DNA of 64,000 bases from Bog-756 sp963730685 (GTDB lineage Bacteria; Actinomycetota; Acidimicrobiia; Acidimicrobiales; RAAP-2), in the NCBI GenBank assembly GCA_963730685.1, contig CAVSSP010000003.1:62001-126000 (forward strand). Direction: 5' to 3'. The notes below the pieces were generated by a model. That model did no database searches. It worked only from the letters and a program-made list of their open reading frames with translations, and was not told the DNA's origin. Each line of letters opens with the position of its first letter. Position 1 is the stretch's first letter. The position numbers were made by a program, and so were the translations under genes. Positions 38,341 to 47,547 of this stretch are shown one piece after another.

Positions 38341-39545
38341 TCAGGGCGCCGGTCGTGCCGGACCGGCGGCCATCCGGAGGATCTCGTCCCATGCCCCCGG
38401 AGTCAGGGCGTAGTTGCCGACGCTCCCGGAGGTGAACCACGTCCACCAGGACGGCCGGACCAGCGTCGCCACCGTCGCCGTCACGAGAGGCACCGAGGCG
38501 ACGGGGTCGTGACGCACCGGGGTGAGCTCCTCGGTGCTGCCGCGGTAGGGGCCGCGCCGGCACCACACCTCCATTACCTCCCTCGCCACCCCGATCCGAC
38601 CCCCTCCGTGCTGGGCCGCGCCCAGCACGCCCAGCAGTGCCTGGTGGGTGGCGACCCCGGGACGCCCGGGGCCCTGCTCGGCGGTCGCGTCCCCCCGGGC
38701 GACGGCGACCATGGCACCCACCAGGTCGACGCCGGCGTACCAGGCGTTGTTCGGCTCGACGAGCCGGGGATTGACGTCGATGAACAAGGGACCGGCGGGA
38801 CCGGCGATCACATCGGCGGACAGGGCTCCGTGCCATCCGAGGCCGCCGCCGAGCGCCCCCATCCACGCGCGGGCCTCCGGCCACGCCAGCGAGCGCTTGG
38901 CGCTCGCCCCACCGTTGGCGCCCTCGGCCACCCGCCGGTTGGCGTGGAACGCCACCATGGACCCCCGGTCGAACACGGCCTGGCACATGGCCAGCGGGCC
39001 TTCCACGGCCTCTTGGACGACCAGGTCGGTGGCGGTCCTCTCGGCCGGCGTCAGATCGTCGTCCGACGCCACACGGCGGACACCCGTCGACGCCGTGCCG
39101 ATGGGCCGCTTCACGAATGCCGGGAACCGACGCCAGCCGGCGAGCCCGACGGCGCCGGCCGGCTGGGGGATCCCGAGGCCGTCGAGGGTCCGGAGTGCCG
39201 ACGCCTTGTCCTGAACCGAGGCCAGCGCCTCGAACGGCGGGACCACCGTCGACACGCCGGCGGCCCGCAACCGGTCGGGCACCGCCGCCAGCACGGCCGC
39301 CTGCTCCTGGGTGGGGAACAGCAGATCGAACCGGCCCTCGGCGTAGGACGCCAGTGCCGAGTCCAGCCAGGCCATGGGACCGGCCCCGTACGGCGGCACG
39401 GACCGGACCCGGCCCACGGCGCGGGTGAACCGGCACAGGCACAGGGGGTCGGGCGCCAGCACCTCGACCGAGTGGCCGGCGGCGGCGAGGCGGCCGCCAC
39501 CTGACGGGCGGTCAGGCCCGAACCGTCGGTGAGGAGCACGCGCAT
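38341..39545 (-). CDS. ATP-grasp domain protein (one frameshift)
   Basis: About 401 residues. N-terminal Rossmann-like MRVLLTDGSGLTARQVAA, a pre-ATP-grasp region, then PAFVKRPIGTASTGVRRV, DLVVQEAVEGPLAMCQAVFD and the metal site FIDVNPRLVEPNNAWYAG. Looks like the CarB/PylC-like ligases that join a carboxylate to an amine; substrates are unknown. The first 18 residues join the rest by a -1 shift near 39490. Divergent from a TetR regulator across a palindromic operator, so probably its target. Confidence 0.75.
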
Positions 39546-39549
39546 AAAT

Positions 39550-39562
39550 ATATACTGTATAT
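39550..39562. promoter_or_regulatory. Palindromic operator between ATP-grasp and TetR genes
   Basis: ATATACTGTATAT is a perfect palindrome around its central base. The TetR gene's -10 box TATATT (39558-39563, seven bases before ATG 39571) overlaps it, and TACAGT on the other strand could serve the ATP-grasp gene. A bound repressor would block both. Confidence 0.65.
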
Positions 39563-39570
39563 TAATCGGC

Positions 39571-40110
39571 ATGGGAAGGCCACCTCGGATCGACCGCGCC
39601 ACCGTGTTGGACGCCGCCATGGCGTTGGCCGACCGGTCCGGCCTCGACGCCGTCACCATGCAGGCGGTGGCCTCGGGCCTGGGCGTGACACCGATGGCGC
39701 TCTACCGGCACGTCGGTGACAAGGCCTCCCTCCTCGACGGGCTGGTGGAGCGGTTGTTGGACGAGGTCGAACTGCCTCCGTCACCCGTCCCGGGGCCGGA
39801 GCGGTTGGTGGCGATGGCCCGGGCGCTGCGCCGCACCGGCCGGCGCCACCCGGCGGTGTTCCCGCTCCTCATGACCCGGCCCGCCGCCACCCCCGAGGCC
39901 TTGCGGGTGCGCGACGCCGTCCACCGTGCCCTCGAAGAGGCGGGGACCGGGTCTGAGCAGGTGGCCCAGGTCGAGCGGCTGGTGAGCACCGCCGTGCTGG
40001 GGTTCATCGTGAGCGAGGTGGCCGGGCGCTTCGGGAGCCACACCCGGCGTGTCCTCGACGCCGACTTCGAGCGGCTCCTCGAGCTGCTGGCCGGCTTCGT
40101 CGGCGGGTGA
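39571..40110 (+). CDS. TetR-family regulator
   Basis: 179 residues. N-terminal helix-turn-helix: RATVLDAAMALADRSGLDAVTMQAVASGLGVTPMALYRHVGDKASLLDGLVERL. The C-terminal half matches the TetR_C1 type (VAMARALRRTGRRHPAVFPLL). ATG 39571 is leaderless by its -10 spacing. Likely represses itself, the divergent ATP-grasp gene, and perhaps the exporter downstream, whose promoter carries a related palindrome. Confidence 0.88.
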   Translation: MGRPPRIDRATVLDAAMALADRSGLDAVTMQAVASGLGVTPMALYRHVGDKASLLDGLVERLLDEVELPPSPVPGPERLVAMARALRRTGRRHPAVFPLLMTRPAATPEALRVRDAVHRALEEAGTGSEQVAQVERLVSTAVLGFIVSEVAGRFGSHTRRVLDADFERLLELLAGFVGG

Positions 40111-40143
40111 TCCGGCCGGCATGCCCGGCACCCTCCTGATATT

Positions 40144-40160
40144 CGATACAGTACGTATCG
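40144..40160 (+). promoter_or_regulatory. Inverted repeat upstream of DHA2 exporter
   Basis: CGATAC-N5-GTATCG; its core ATACAGTA also occurs in the 39550 operator (opposite strand). It lies 87 bases before the exporter start. Confidence 0.5.
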
Positions 40161-40246
40161 GATTTAAACGGCGGGAGGACGCCACCCGGTCCGCCAGCAC
40201 CGCCGACGAAGCACCCCAGTGGAATTCCCCAGTGGAAGGAGCGGCC

Positions 40247-41851
40247 ATGCCCGCACTCGATCGCAAGTGGTGGACCCTGATCGCCGTGTGCACGGCGACG
40301 TTCATGCTCCTGCTCGACATCACCGTGGTCAACGTGGCGCTGCCGGACATCCAGCGCTCCCTGCACTCCACGTTCAGTGACATCCAGTGGGTCGTCGACG
40401 CCTACTCGCTGATGTTGGCGGCGTTCCTCCTCACGGCCGGGGTGCTCGGCGACATGTTCGGGCGGCGCGGGGTGTTCGCCATCGGGCTCGGGGTCTTCTC
40501 CGTCTCGTCGCTGGTGTGCGGGCTGTCCACCACGTCGCTCATGCTCAACCTGTCGAGGGGCGCCCAGGGCGTCGGCGGCGCCATCATGTTCGCCACGTCG
40601 CTGGCCCTCATCGCCGGCGCCTTCAGCGGGAAGGAGCGTGGGACGGCCTTCGGGATCTACGGTGCCGTGCTGGGCGGTGCGGTGGCGGTCGGGCCGCTGG
40701 TGGGTGGGGCCATCACCACCGGCATCGGCTGGCGGTGGATCTTCTTCGTCAACGTCCCCATCGGCGTGGTGGCCATCGCCATCACCCTGCTGCGCATCCA
40801 GGAGTCGAAGGACCCCAACACCCGGCGGATCGACTGGATCGGGTTCATCTCGTTCTCCCTCGCCCTGTTCATGCTGGTCCTGGCGCTCATCCGCGGCGGT
40901 TCCGACGGCTGGACCAGCCCACTGATCCTCGGGCTGCTGATCGGGTCGGTCGTGCTGATCACCGTCTTCCTCGTGGCCGAGTGGCGCCAGAGCGATCCCA
41001 TGCTCGACCTCACCTTGTTCAAGCGGCCGGCCATGGTCGGCGTCTCGCTGTCGGCCTTCACCTTGTCGGCGTCGATCTTCGCCCTGTTCTTGTACCTGAC
41101 CCTCTACATCCAGGACGACCTGGGCTACGGGCCCCTGGCCGCCGGGGTCCGCTTCCTCCCCCTCACCGTGCTGGCCTTCATCGTCTCCCCGATAGCCGGC
41201 AAGCTCACCGTGCGGGTACAGACCCGGTTCCTCCTGGGCGCCGGCCTCCTGCTGATCGCCGCGGGGTGCCTGCTCATGGCCAGCACCCACTCCTCCTCGG
41301 GGTGGACGGTGCTCCTGCCCGGCTTCGTGGTGGCCGGCATCGGCATCGGCACGGTCAACCCGGTGTTGGCATCGTCGGCCATCTCGGTGGTCCCTCCGGA
41401 GCGCAGCGGGATGGCGTCCGGTGCCAACAGCACCTTCCGCCAGGTGGGCATCGCCACCGGCATCGCCGGGCTCGGCTCCGTCTTCCAGACCCAGATCCAG
41501 AGCGGGACCCTGGCGGCACTGGGCGCCACACCGGCCGGTCAGGCGGTCATCACCCACGGAGGGCCGGCCCTCCGTCCCGCCATCCTGGGCGGGGCGGTGC
41601 ACCAGGCCGCCGCGGCCATTCCGTCGGAGGCGTCCCGGCAGGCGCTGCTCGACGCCTACCGTGTCGGCTTCTCCTCCACGCTCGACCACCTGATGGTCAT
41701 CGGGGCGGTGATCGCCTTCATCGGCTCGATCGGCGCCTTCGTGCTGGTACGTCAGCGCGACTTCGTCCCCAGCTACAACCCGGCCGGTGCGGGGGCCCCG
41801 GCGCCCGGCGCCATCACCGACGCCGCCGGGGTCACCGAGGCGGCCCGGTGA
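40247..41851 (+). CDS. MFS drug exporter, DHA2 (EmrB/QacA) family
   Basis: 534 residues, 14 membrane segments. Signature elements: LLLDITVVNVALPDIQRSL in TM1, DAYSLMLAAFLLTAGVLGDMFGRRGVF (motif A region), and GAVLGGAVAVGPLVGGAITTGIGWRWIFFVNVPIG (motif C and beyond). Proton-driven export of toxic or hydrophobic compounds; substrate unknown. GGAAGGAG lies before ATG 40247. Its stop overlaps the following TetR gene start (GTGA), and it follows another TetR gene. Confidence 0.92.
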   Translation: MPALDRKWWTLIAVCTATFMLLLDITVVNVALPDIQRSLHSTFSDIQWVVDAYSLMLAAFLLTAGVLGDMFGRRGVFAIGLGVFSVSSLVCGLSTTSLMLNLSRGAQGVGGAIMFATSLALIAGAFSGKERGTAFGIYGAVLGGAVAVGPLVGGAITTGIGWRWIFFVNVPIGVVAIAITLLRIQESKDPNTRRIDWIGFISFSLALFMLVLALIRGGSDGWTSPLILGLLIGSVVLITVFLVAEWRQSDPMLDLTLFKRPAMVGVSLSAFTLSASIFALFLYLTLYIQDDLGYGPLAAGVRFLPLTVLAFIVSPIAGKLTVRVQTRFLLGAGLLLIAAGCLLMASTHSSSGWTVLLPGFVVAGIGIGTVNPVLASSAISVVPPERSGMASGANSTFRQVGIATGIAGLGSVFQTQIQSGTLAALGATPAGQAVITHGGPALRPAILGGAVHQAAAAIPSEASRQALLDAYRVGFSSTLDHLMVIGAVIAFIGSIGAFVLVRQRDFVPSYNPAGAGAPAPGAITDAAGVTEAAR

Positions 41852-42486
41852 CCGTCGCCCGGATGCCGGATCCCTCCGCCGTCGAGGCCGTGCCGGCATC
41901 GGGCCGTGGTCCGGGCCGTCCGCGCGATGAGCGGGCCAGCTCCGCCATCACCGACGCCGCGCTCCGCCAACTGGCGGAGCTCGGATTCGCCAACGTGTCG
42001 ATGGAGAGCGTGGCCGGCGAGGCCGGGGTGGCCCGGGCGACCATCTACCGCCGCTACCGCGACAAGGCCGACCTCATCACGGCGGCCATCTCCGCCAACA
42101 GCTCCACCCACCTGGTGCCCGGTCCGTCCGATGACCCCCGGGCCGACCTGGTCACCTACCTCGAGGCCTTCGACCAGCGGTTCGCCGAGGGGTGCCTCGA
42201 GGTCGTCGGCACCCTGATCGGATGGCGGGAGGAACCCGGCGCCTTGGACCTGCACCGTCAGCGGGTGGTCGGGCCGCGGCTCGCCTACCTGCGGTCACTG
42301 CTGGAGCGGGCCCGCGCCCTCGGCCAACTGGGGGACGGCGCCGACGTCGAGCTGGCCATGCAGATGCTGGTCGGTTCGGTGTTCGCCCGCCGGGTGGCCG
42401 GCACCCCCTCCGACCCCGGGTGGGCCTCCCGGGCCGTGGACACCATCTGGGCCGGCATGGGAGCCACCCGCACGTCCTCGCCGTAG
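41848..42486 (+). CDS. TetR-family regulator
   Basis: 212 residues. Disordered N-terminus of about 25, then SAITDAALRQLAELGFANVSMESVAGEAGVARATIYRRYRDKADLITAAI. The C-terminus resembles TetR_C ligand domains with DVELAMQMLVGSVFARRVAG. GTG 41848 overlaps the exporter stop, so the two are translated together; it may be an inducible repressor of the exporter operon. Confidence 0.88.
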   Translation: MTVARMPDPSAVEAVPASGRGPGRPRDERASSAITDAALRQLAELGFANVSMESVAGEAGVARATIYRRYRDKADLITAAISANSSTHLVPGPSDDPRADLVTYLEAFDQRFAEGCLEVVGTLIGWREEPGALDLHRQRVVGPRLAYLRSLLERARALGQLGDGADVELAMQMLVGSVFARRVAGTPSDPGWASRAVDTIWAGMGATRTSSP

Positions 42487-42512
42487 TACGGCCTCTCGTA
42501 GTACGGCCTCTC
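42483..42512. repeat. 15-bp tandem duplication
   Basis: GTAGTACGGCCTCTC twice in direct succession, starting on the TetR stop codon and lying in the gap between convergent genes. Confidence 0.9.
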
Positions 42513-42546
42513 GGCCGCGTCGACGTCGGCCTGGACGGACCCGGGC

Positions 42547-44193
42547 TCAGACCGGTGTGTGCCGGGCCAGGATCCCGGCGGTGTCCACACCGTCGGGAAG
42601 GGTCCCGAACGTGCCGGCCCCGGCCGGCGCCAGCCGCGAGGCGCAGAAGGCGTCGGCAACCACCGCCGGCGACGAGCGGACCAGCAGCGAGGCTTGGAAC
42701 ACCAGGGCCATGCGCTCGACCACCGATCGGGCCCGCCGCTCGAGCGCGGCCGGCTCCGACAGGTCGACATGGAGGTCGTCGACGGCCCTGGCCAGGCGGG
42801 CATCGGCGTCTCCGGCGTCGCCGACCTCGGACCAGAACGCCTCCAGCGCCTCGGGGGCCCGGGCCAGCGCCCGGAGGACGTCGAGGCAGATGACGTTGCC
42901 CGAGCCCTCCCACACCCCGTTGACCGGACTCTGACGGAACAGCCGGGGCATCCCCGACTCCTCCACGAAACCGTTGCCGCCGAGGCACTCGAGCGCCTCG
43001 GCGGCGTGCTGGGGTGCCCGCTTGCACGTCCAGTACTTCACCACCGGGGTCAGGATCCGTTGCAGCAGGTGCTCGTGCTCGTCCCCCGCCGCGGCGTCGT
43101 AGGCGCGGGCCAGGCGGAGCGCGGCGGCGGTGGCGGCCTCGGACTCGACGGCCAGATCGGCGAGCACGTTGGCCATCAGCGGCTGATCGGCGAGCCGCCT
43201 CCCGAACGTCGAGCGGTGGGCGGCGTGCCAGGTGGCCTGGGCCACCCCCTGACGCATGACGGACGCCGACCCGAGGATGCAGTCCAGCCTGGTGTGGTTG
43301 ACCATCTCGATGATGGTGCGCACGCCGCGACCCTCCTCGCCGATCAACTGGGCGGCGGCACCGAGCAGCTCGATCTCGCTGGAGGCGTTGGACCGGTCCC
43401 CCAACTTGTCCTTGAGCCGCTGGATGCGGATGGGGTTGCGCGACCCGTCGGGCCGCCACCGTGGCATGAGGAAGCAGCTGAGCCCGCCGGGGGCCTGGGC
43501 CAGGACCAAAAAGGCGTCGGACATCGGTGCCGAGCAGAACCACTTGTGGCCGGTCAGCAGGTAGGTCCGCTCCGACCCGTTCCCGACCGGCTCGGCCCGG
43601 GTGGTGTTGGCCCGCACGTCGGAGCCACCCTGCTTTTCGGTCAACGCCATGCCACAGGTGACCCCGAGCTTCTGCGACACCGGCACGTCGGCCAGGTCAT
43701 AGGTGGTCGAGCAGATCAGCGGCTCCCAGCCGGCCGCCACCTCGGGCTGGTGGCGGAGCGCCGGCACGACGGCGTAGGTCATCGAGATGGGGCAGATGTG
43801 CCCGGCGTCCACCTGGTACCAGACCATCACCTTGGCGGCGCGGGCGACGTGGGCCCCCGGCCGGGGATCGGCCCAGGGCCCCGAGTGCAGTCCGTGGGCC
43901 ACCGCCGTTCGCATCAGCTGGTGGTAGGCGGGGTGGTACTCGACCACGTCGACCCGGTGTCCGTAGCGGTCGTGGCTGTGCAGCTCGGGACGGTGCTCGT
44001 TGGCCAGGCGGCCGAGCTCCTGGGACGCCGGGGTGCCGGCCAGGACCCCCAGCCCTTCGAGCTCGGCGACGGCCCATCCCGCACCTTCCCGATCGACGGC
44101 CTCGACCAGGGCGCGGTCGGCGCCGAACACGTCGTACCCCTCGAGGGGCGGCGCCTGATTGAAGACCTCGTGGGTCTCGAACTGGCCAACCAT
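42547..44193 (-). CDS. Acyl-CoA dehydrogenase, AidB-like
   Basis: 548 residues, the AidB length (E. coli 541) rather than the usual 380-400. Motifs: CGMALTEKQGGSDVRANTTRA (flavin/substrate loop), MVNHTRLDCILGSASVMRQG, STFGRRLADQPLMANVLADL, and AAEALECLGGNGFVEESGMPRLFRQSPVNGVWEGSGNVICLDVLR. AidB-type enzymes are FAD proteins linked to alkylation stress; catabolic roles also occur. ATG 44193 has GGGGAGGG four bases upstream. Frame intact. Confidence 0.9.
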   Translation of the reverse strand: MVGQFETHEVFNQAPPLEGYDVFGADRALVEAVDREGAGWAVAELEGLGVLAGTPASQELGRLANEHRPELHSHDRYGHRVDVVEYHPAYHQLMRTAVAHGLHSGPWADPRPGAHVARAAKVMVWYQVDAGHICPISMTYAVVPALRHQPEVAAGWEPLICSTTYDLADVPVSQKLGVTCGMALTEKQGGSDVRANTTRAEPVGNGSERTYLLTGHKWFCSAPMSDAFLVLAQAPGGLSCFLMPRWRPDGSRNPIRIQRLKDKLGDRSNASSEIELLGAAAQLIGEEGRGVRTIIEMVNHTRLDCILGSASVMRQGVAQATWHAAHRSTFGRRLADQPLMANVLADLAVESEAATAAALRLARAYDAAAGDEHEHLLQRILTPVVKYWTCKRAPQHAAEALECLGGNGFVEESGMPRLFRQSPVNGVWEGSGNVICLDVLRALARAPEALEAFWSEVGDAGDADARLARAVDDLHVDLSEPAALERRARSVVERMALVFQASLLVRSSPAVVADAFCASRLAPAGAGTFGTLPDGVDTAGILARHTPV

Positions 44194-44296
44194 GCACCCT
44201 CCCCGAGGTCGACGGCCGGCGCGACCGACCGTCCGGACCATACCCGCACGGTGCGGGGCCGGGGGGTGCCCGAGCGACCGTCCGCAGCCACCAGGT

Positions 44297-45181
44297 TCAG
44301 TCGAGGTCGCCCCGGAACAGGCGGAGCATCGCCCGGGCGGCCGCACCCGGGGCCCGGGTGGCCGACGTCGCCACCGCCATGGGCCACTGCAGGTCGGCGT
44401 CGATGACGGACAGGCTGGCCAGGTCGTCGGAGTCGGGAACGAGGAACTCGGGCAGGATGGCGATCCCGAGGCCGTGGCGCACGTAGTCGGCCCCCGCCCT
44501 CACGTCGGCCACCTCGAGCACGACCTGCCGGTGGAGGGACACCGCCTCGAAGGCGCGGTCGACCACGGCACGGTTGCCGTACCCGACCGGGAAGTCGACG
44601 AACTGCTCGTCGGCCAGCTCGGCCATGGAGACCGCCGGACGCCGGGAGAGTCGGTGTCCGGCCGGCACCACGACGACGAGCTCCTCCGAGCTCAACGGGA
44701 AGGCGGACACCCCCGACGGGGTGGGGCCGGGCAGCGAGACCAGCGCCAGATCCAACGAGCCGGCGGTGAGCGCCTGGACGAGGCCCCGCGACCCGCTCGG
44801 GTTGACGGCCAGGCGGATGGTCACGTCGGGATGGCGCCGGTGGAACTCCCCCAACAGGGCGGGGAGGTCGACCCGTCCGACCGCGGTCATGGTGCCGATG
44901 CGCAGCGTGCCCCGGACCCCGCCACGGACCTCGTCGACGGCATCCCGGGCCGCATCGGCGGCGTCGAGTGTGGCCCGGGCCCGGGGCAGCAGCGCCTCGC
45001 CGGCGTCGGTCAGCTCGACCCGCTTCGAGGAGCGCTCGAACAGCGGGCTCCCGAGTTCCCGCTCGAGCGTCTTGATCGCCGCCGACACCCCGGACTGGAC
45101 CACGTGCAGCTGCTCGGAGGCCCGCGTGAAGTTCCTGGCGTCGGCCACGGCGACGAAGTACTCGAGATGCCGGAGCTCCAC
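44297..45181 (-). CDS. LysR-family regulator
   Basis: 294 residues. HTH: ELRHLEYFVAVADARNFTRASEQLHVVQSGVSAAIKTLERELG, followed by the usual LTDAGEALLPRA linker and a periplasmic-binding-like effector domain. GTG 45181 gives the standard MELRHLEYF start. Divergent from an MFS transporter; a 21-base inverted repeat lies just upstream, the typical LysR arrangement for controlling the neighbour. Confidence 0.92.
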   Translation of the reverse strand: MELRHLEYFVAVADARNFTRASEQLHVVQSGVSAAIKTLERELGSPLFERSSKRVELTDAGEALLPRARATLDAADAARDAVDEVRGGVRGTLRIGTMTAVGRVDLPALLGEFHRRHPDVTIRLAVNPSGSRGLVQALTAGSLDLALVSLPGPTPSGVSAFPLSSEELVVVVPAGHRLSRRPAVSMAELADEQFVDFPVGYGNRAVVDRAFEAVSLHRQVVLEVADVRAGADYVRHGLGIAILPEFLVPDSDDLASLSVIDADLQWPMAVATSATRAPGAAARAMLRLFRGDLD

Positions 45182-45184
45182 CCA

Positions 45185-45205
45185 ATCATCATAATTGGTG
45201 ATGAT
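45185..45205. promoter_or_regulatory. LysR-type operator
   Basis: Perfect arms ATCATCA and TGATGAT with a seven-base AT-rich centre, starting four bases upstream of the LysR GTG in an AT-rich patch of the intergenic region. Confidence 0.65.
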
Positions 45206-45292
45206 TACAACTATCAATACTCGTTGGACAAGATGATTGCGGGAGTCCACTGTGGAGCCAGTCCCGTCGGCGAACCCGTCCAAGGAGCAGCT

Positions 45293-46513
45293 GTGTCCGT
45301 AATTGCCCGAGTGCCCACCGGTCCGACGACAGCTGCCGACGCCCCGGGCCCGATGACCCGGGGCATGGTGGGCCTGTTCGCGGTGGCCAGCGGGATTTCG
45401 GTGGCCAGCCTCTACTACGCGCAGCCGCTGCTTCCGCAGATCTCCCACACCTTCGGGACCGGGTCGGGTACCGCCGGCCTGATCGTCACCGCGGCCCAGA
45501 TCGGCTACGGGCTGGGCCTGGCCCTCATCGTCCCCCTCGGCGACATCCTGATCCGGCGTCGGCTGGTGCCCGGCATCCTCCTCCTGGCTTCGCTGGCCCT
45601 GTTCGGTGCCTCGGTGGCGCCCGACATCGACCTCCTGATCGCGGCGGTGGCCATCGCCGGGGTCTGCTCGGTGTCCGCCCAGATCCTCGTGCCGTTCGCC
45701 GCCACGCTGGCCCGCCCCGAGGAGCGGGGACGGGTGGTGGGCACGGTCATGAGCGGGCTCCTGATCGGGATCCTCTTGGCCCGCACCTTCTCCGGGCTGG
45801 TGGCCGAGGTGGCCGGATGGCGCACGGTGTTCGTGGTCGCCGGTGTCCTGGTGCTCGGCCTGGCCGCGGTCCTCCAGCGCCGGCTCCCCGACGAGGGGTC
45901 GCGCCCGGCCATCGGCTACTCGGCGCTCCTCGGCTCGGTGGTCCGCCTCATGCGCACCGAGCCGCTCCTGCGGCTCCGGTCGTTGATCGGTGCGCTGGCG
46001 TTCGCCACCTTCAACGTGGTGTGGACCAGCCTCGCCTTCCTGCTCGCCGGACCCCCGTACCACTACAGCGAGGCGGTGATCGGCCTGTTCGGCCTGCTCG
46101 GGGCGGCCGGGGCCCTGGCGGCGTCGTTCAGCGGGCGCCTGGCCGACCGGGGCCTCGAACGATGGGTGAGCGGCGGGTCGTTGGTGGTGATCGCCGCCTC
46201 CATGAGCCTGTTGGCCCTGGGATCGCACCATCTGTGGGCGCTCATCGTCGGCATCTTGGTCGTCGACCTCGGGATCCAGTCGGTGCACATCCAGAACCAG
46301 CAGCTCATCTTCGGCATCGACCCCGGGGCGCGCTCACGCCTCAACACCGGCTACATGGTCAGCTACTTCATCGGGGGAGCCATCGGATCGGCGGCCACCG
46401 GGGCGGCCTATGCGGCGGGCGGATGGCCGTGGGTGATCGTGCTGGGGATCGTCTTTTCCGGTGCCGGCCTCCTGGTGTGGACCGTCAGCGAGGTGGTGCG
46501 CCGGACCCGGTAG
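45293..46513 (+). CDS. MFS transporter (YnfM/arabinose-efflux-like)
   Basis: 406 residues, 12 membrane segments. SLYYAQPLLPQISHTF in TM1 and VPLGDILIRRRLVPGI (motif A-like) place it with YnfM-type efflux proteins. GTG 45293 has AGGAG six bases upstream. Regulation by the divergent LysR protein is inferred from the operator. Substrate unknown. Confidence 0.9.
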   Translation: MSVIARVPTGPTTAADAPGPMTRGMVGLFAVASGISVASLYYAQPLLPQISHTFGTGSGTAGLIVTAAQIGYGLGLALIVPLGDILIRRRLVPGILLLASLALFGASVAPDIDLLIAAVAIAGVCSVSAQILVPFAATLARPEERGRVVGTVMSGLLIGILLARTFSGLVAEVAGWRTVFVVAGVLVLGLAAVLQRRLPDEGSRPAIGYSALLGSVVRLMRTEPLLRLRSLIGALAFATFNVVWTSLAFLLAGPPYHYSEAVIGLFGLLGAAGALAASFSGRLADRGLERWVSGGSLVVIAASMSLLALGSHHLWALIVGILVVDLGIQSVHIQNQQLIFGIDPGARSRLNTGYMVSYFIGGAIGSAATGAAYAAGGWPWVIVLGIVFSGAGLLVWTVSEVVRRTR

Positions 46514-46516
46514 GGC

Positions 46517-47533
46517 ATGATGGACCGCGTGGGGGATCCGTTCCGGAGGGTGAGGATAGGCCTGGGCTCCCTCACCCTGGTCCTCGTGGTGGGCACGGTC
46601 GGCTACCTCTGTTTCGGGTTCGGCCTCCTCGACGCCGTCTTCCAGACCGTCATCACCGTCACGACCGTCGGGTTCAACTCCCCGCATCCCCTGGACGCGG
46701 GGAGCAAGGTGTTCACGATCCTGGTGATCCTCCTCGGGGTCGGCACGGCGCTGTTCACCTTTTCGGCCGTACTCGAGGTACTGATCGAAGGTCACATGCG
46801 TGACCTCGTGAGGAGGCGCAGGATGGAACGAGACATCGCCCGGATGGACGGGCACGTGATCGTCTGCGGGTGGGGGCGGGTGGGCCGCGAGGTGGCCCAG
46901 TTCCTGGCCAACGCCCATCGGGACCTGGTCGTGGTGGACCGCGATGCCGACCGCCTGGGCGCGGCGCCATACGCATGGGTGTGCGGCGACGTGGCCGACG
47001 ACCAGACGCTGCTCGACGCCGGTATCGAGCGGGCCGGGACCCTGGTCGCCGCCCTCGACACCGACTCGGACAACCTGTACCTGACCGTGGCCAGCAAGTC
47101 GATGCGACCCGACCTACAGATCATCGCCCGCGCCCGCAACGAGTCGTCGGAGTCGAAGCTGGTCCGGGCCGGCGCCGACCGGGTGGTCAATCCCCAGGCA
47201 CTCGGCGGGGACCGCATGGCCTCGTTCGTGACCCAGCCCAACGTGGTCGACTTCGTCGACGTGGTCATGCACGACGGGACGTTGAAGTTCCGGCTGGAGG
47301 AGCTGGCCGTGTCGGCCACCTCGCCGTTGACCGGCAACACCCTGCGGTCGGCCCACCTGCGTGACCGCACCGGCGCGCTGGTGCTGGCCATCCGGCGACC
47401 CGACGGCACCTTCGTCACCAACCCGTCACCCGAGGACATCATCGAGGCGGGGGACGTGCTGATCAGCGTGGGGACGGCCGAGCAGCTCGATGCCCTGGTG
47501 TCGTTCGTCTCGCGGGCACCGATCGGGAACTGA
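46517..47533 (+). CDS. Potassium channel with RCK domain
   Basis: 338 residues. Two membrane helices flank the pore loop VITVTTVGFNSP, where TVGF is the K+ selectivity filter. Then a cytoplasmic RCK/TrkA-N domain begins at HVIVCGWGRVGREVAQFL and a TrkA-C domain ends the protein. Same layout as MthK-type ligand-gated channels. It starts four bases after the MFS stop, so it may share its transcript. Confidence 0.9.
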   Translation: MMDRVGDPFRRVRIGLGSLTLVLVVGTVGYLCFGFGLLDAVFQTVITVTTVGFNSPHPLDAGSKVFTILVILLGVGTALFTFSAVLEVLIEGHMRDLVRRRRMERDIARMDGHVIVCGWGRVGREVAQFLANAHRDLVVVDRDADRLGAAPYAWVCGDVADDQTLLDAGIERAGTLVAALDTDSDNLYLTVASKSMRPDLQIIARARNESSESKLVRAGADRVVNPQALGGDRMASFVTQPNVVDFVDVVMHDGTLKFRLEELAVSATSPLTGNTLRSAHLRDRTGALVLAIRRPDGTFVTNPSPEDIIEAGDVLISVGTAEQLDALVSFVSRAPIGN

Positions 47534-47547
47534 GCCGGCCGGACGGC

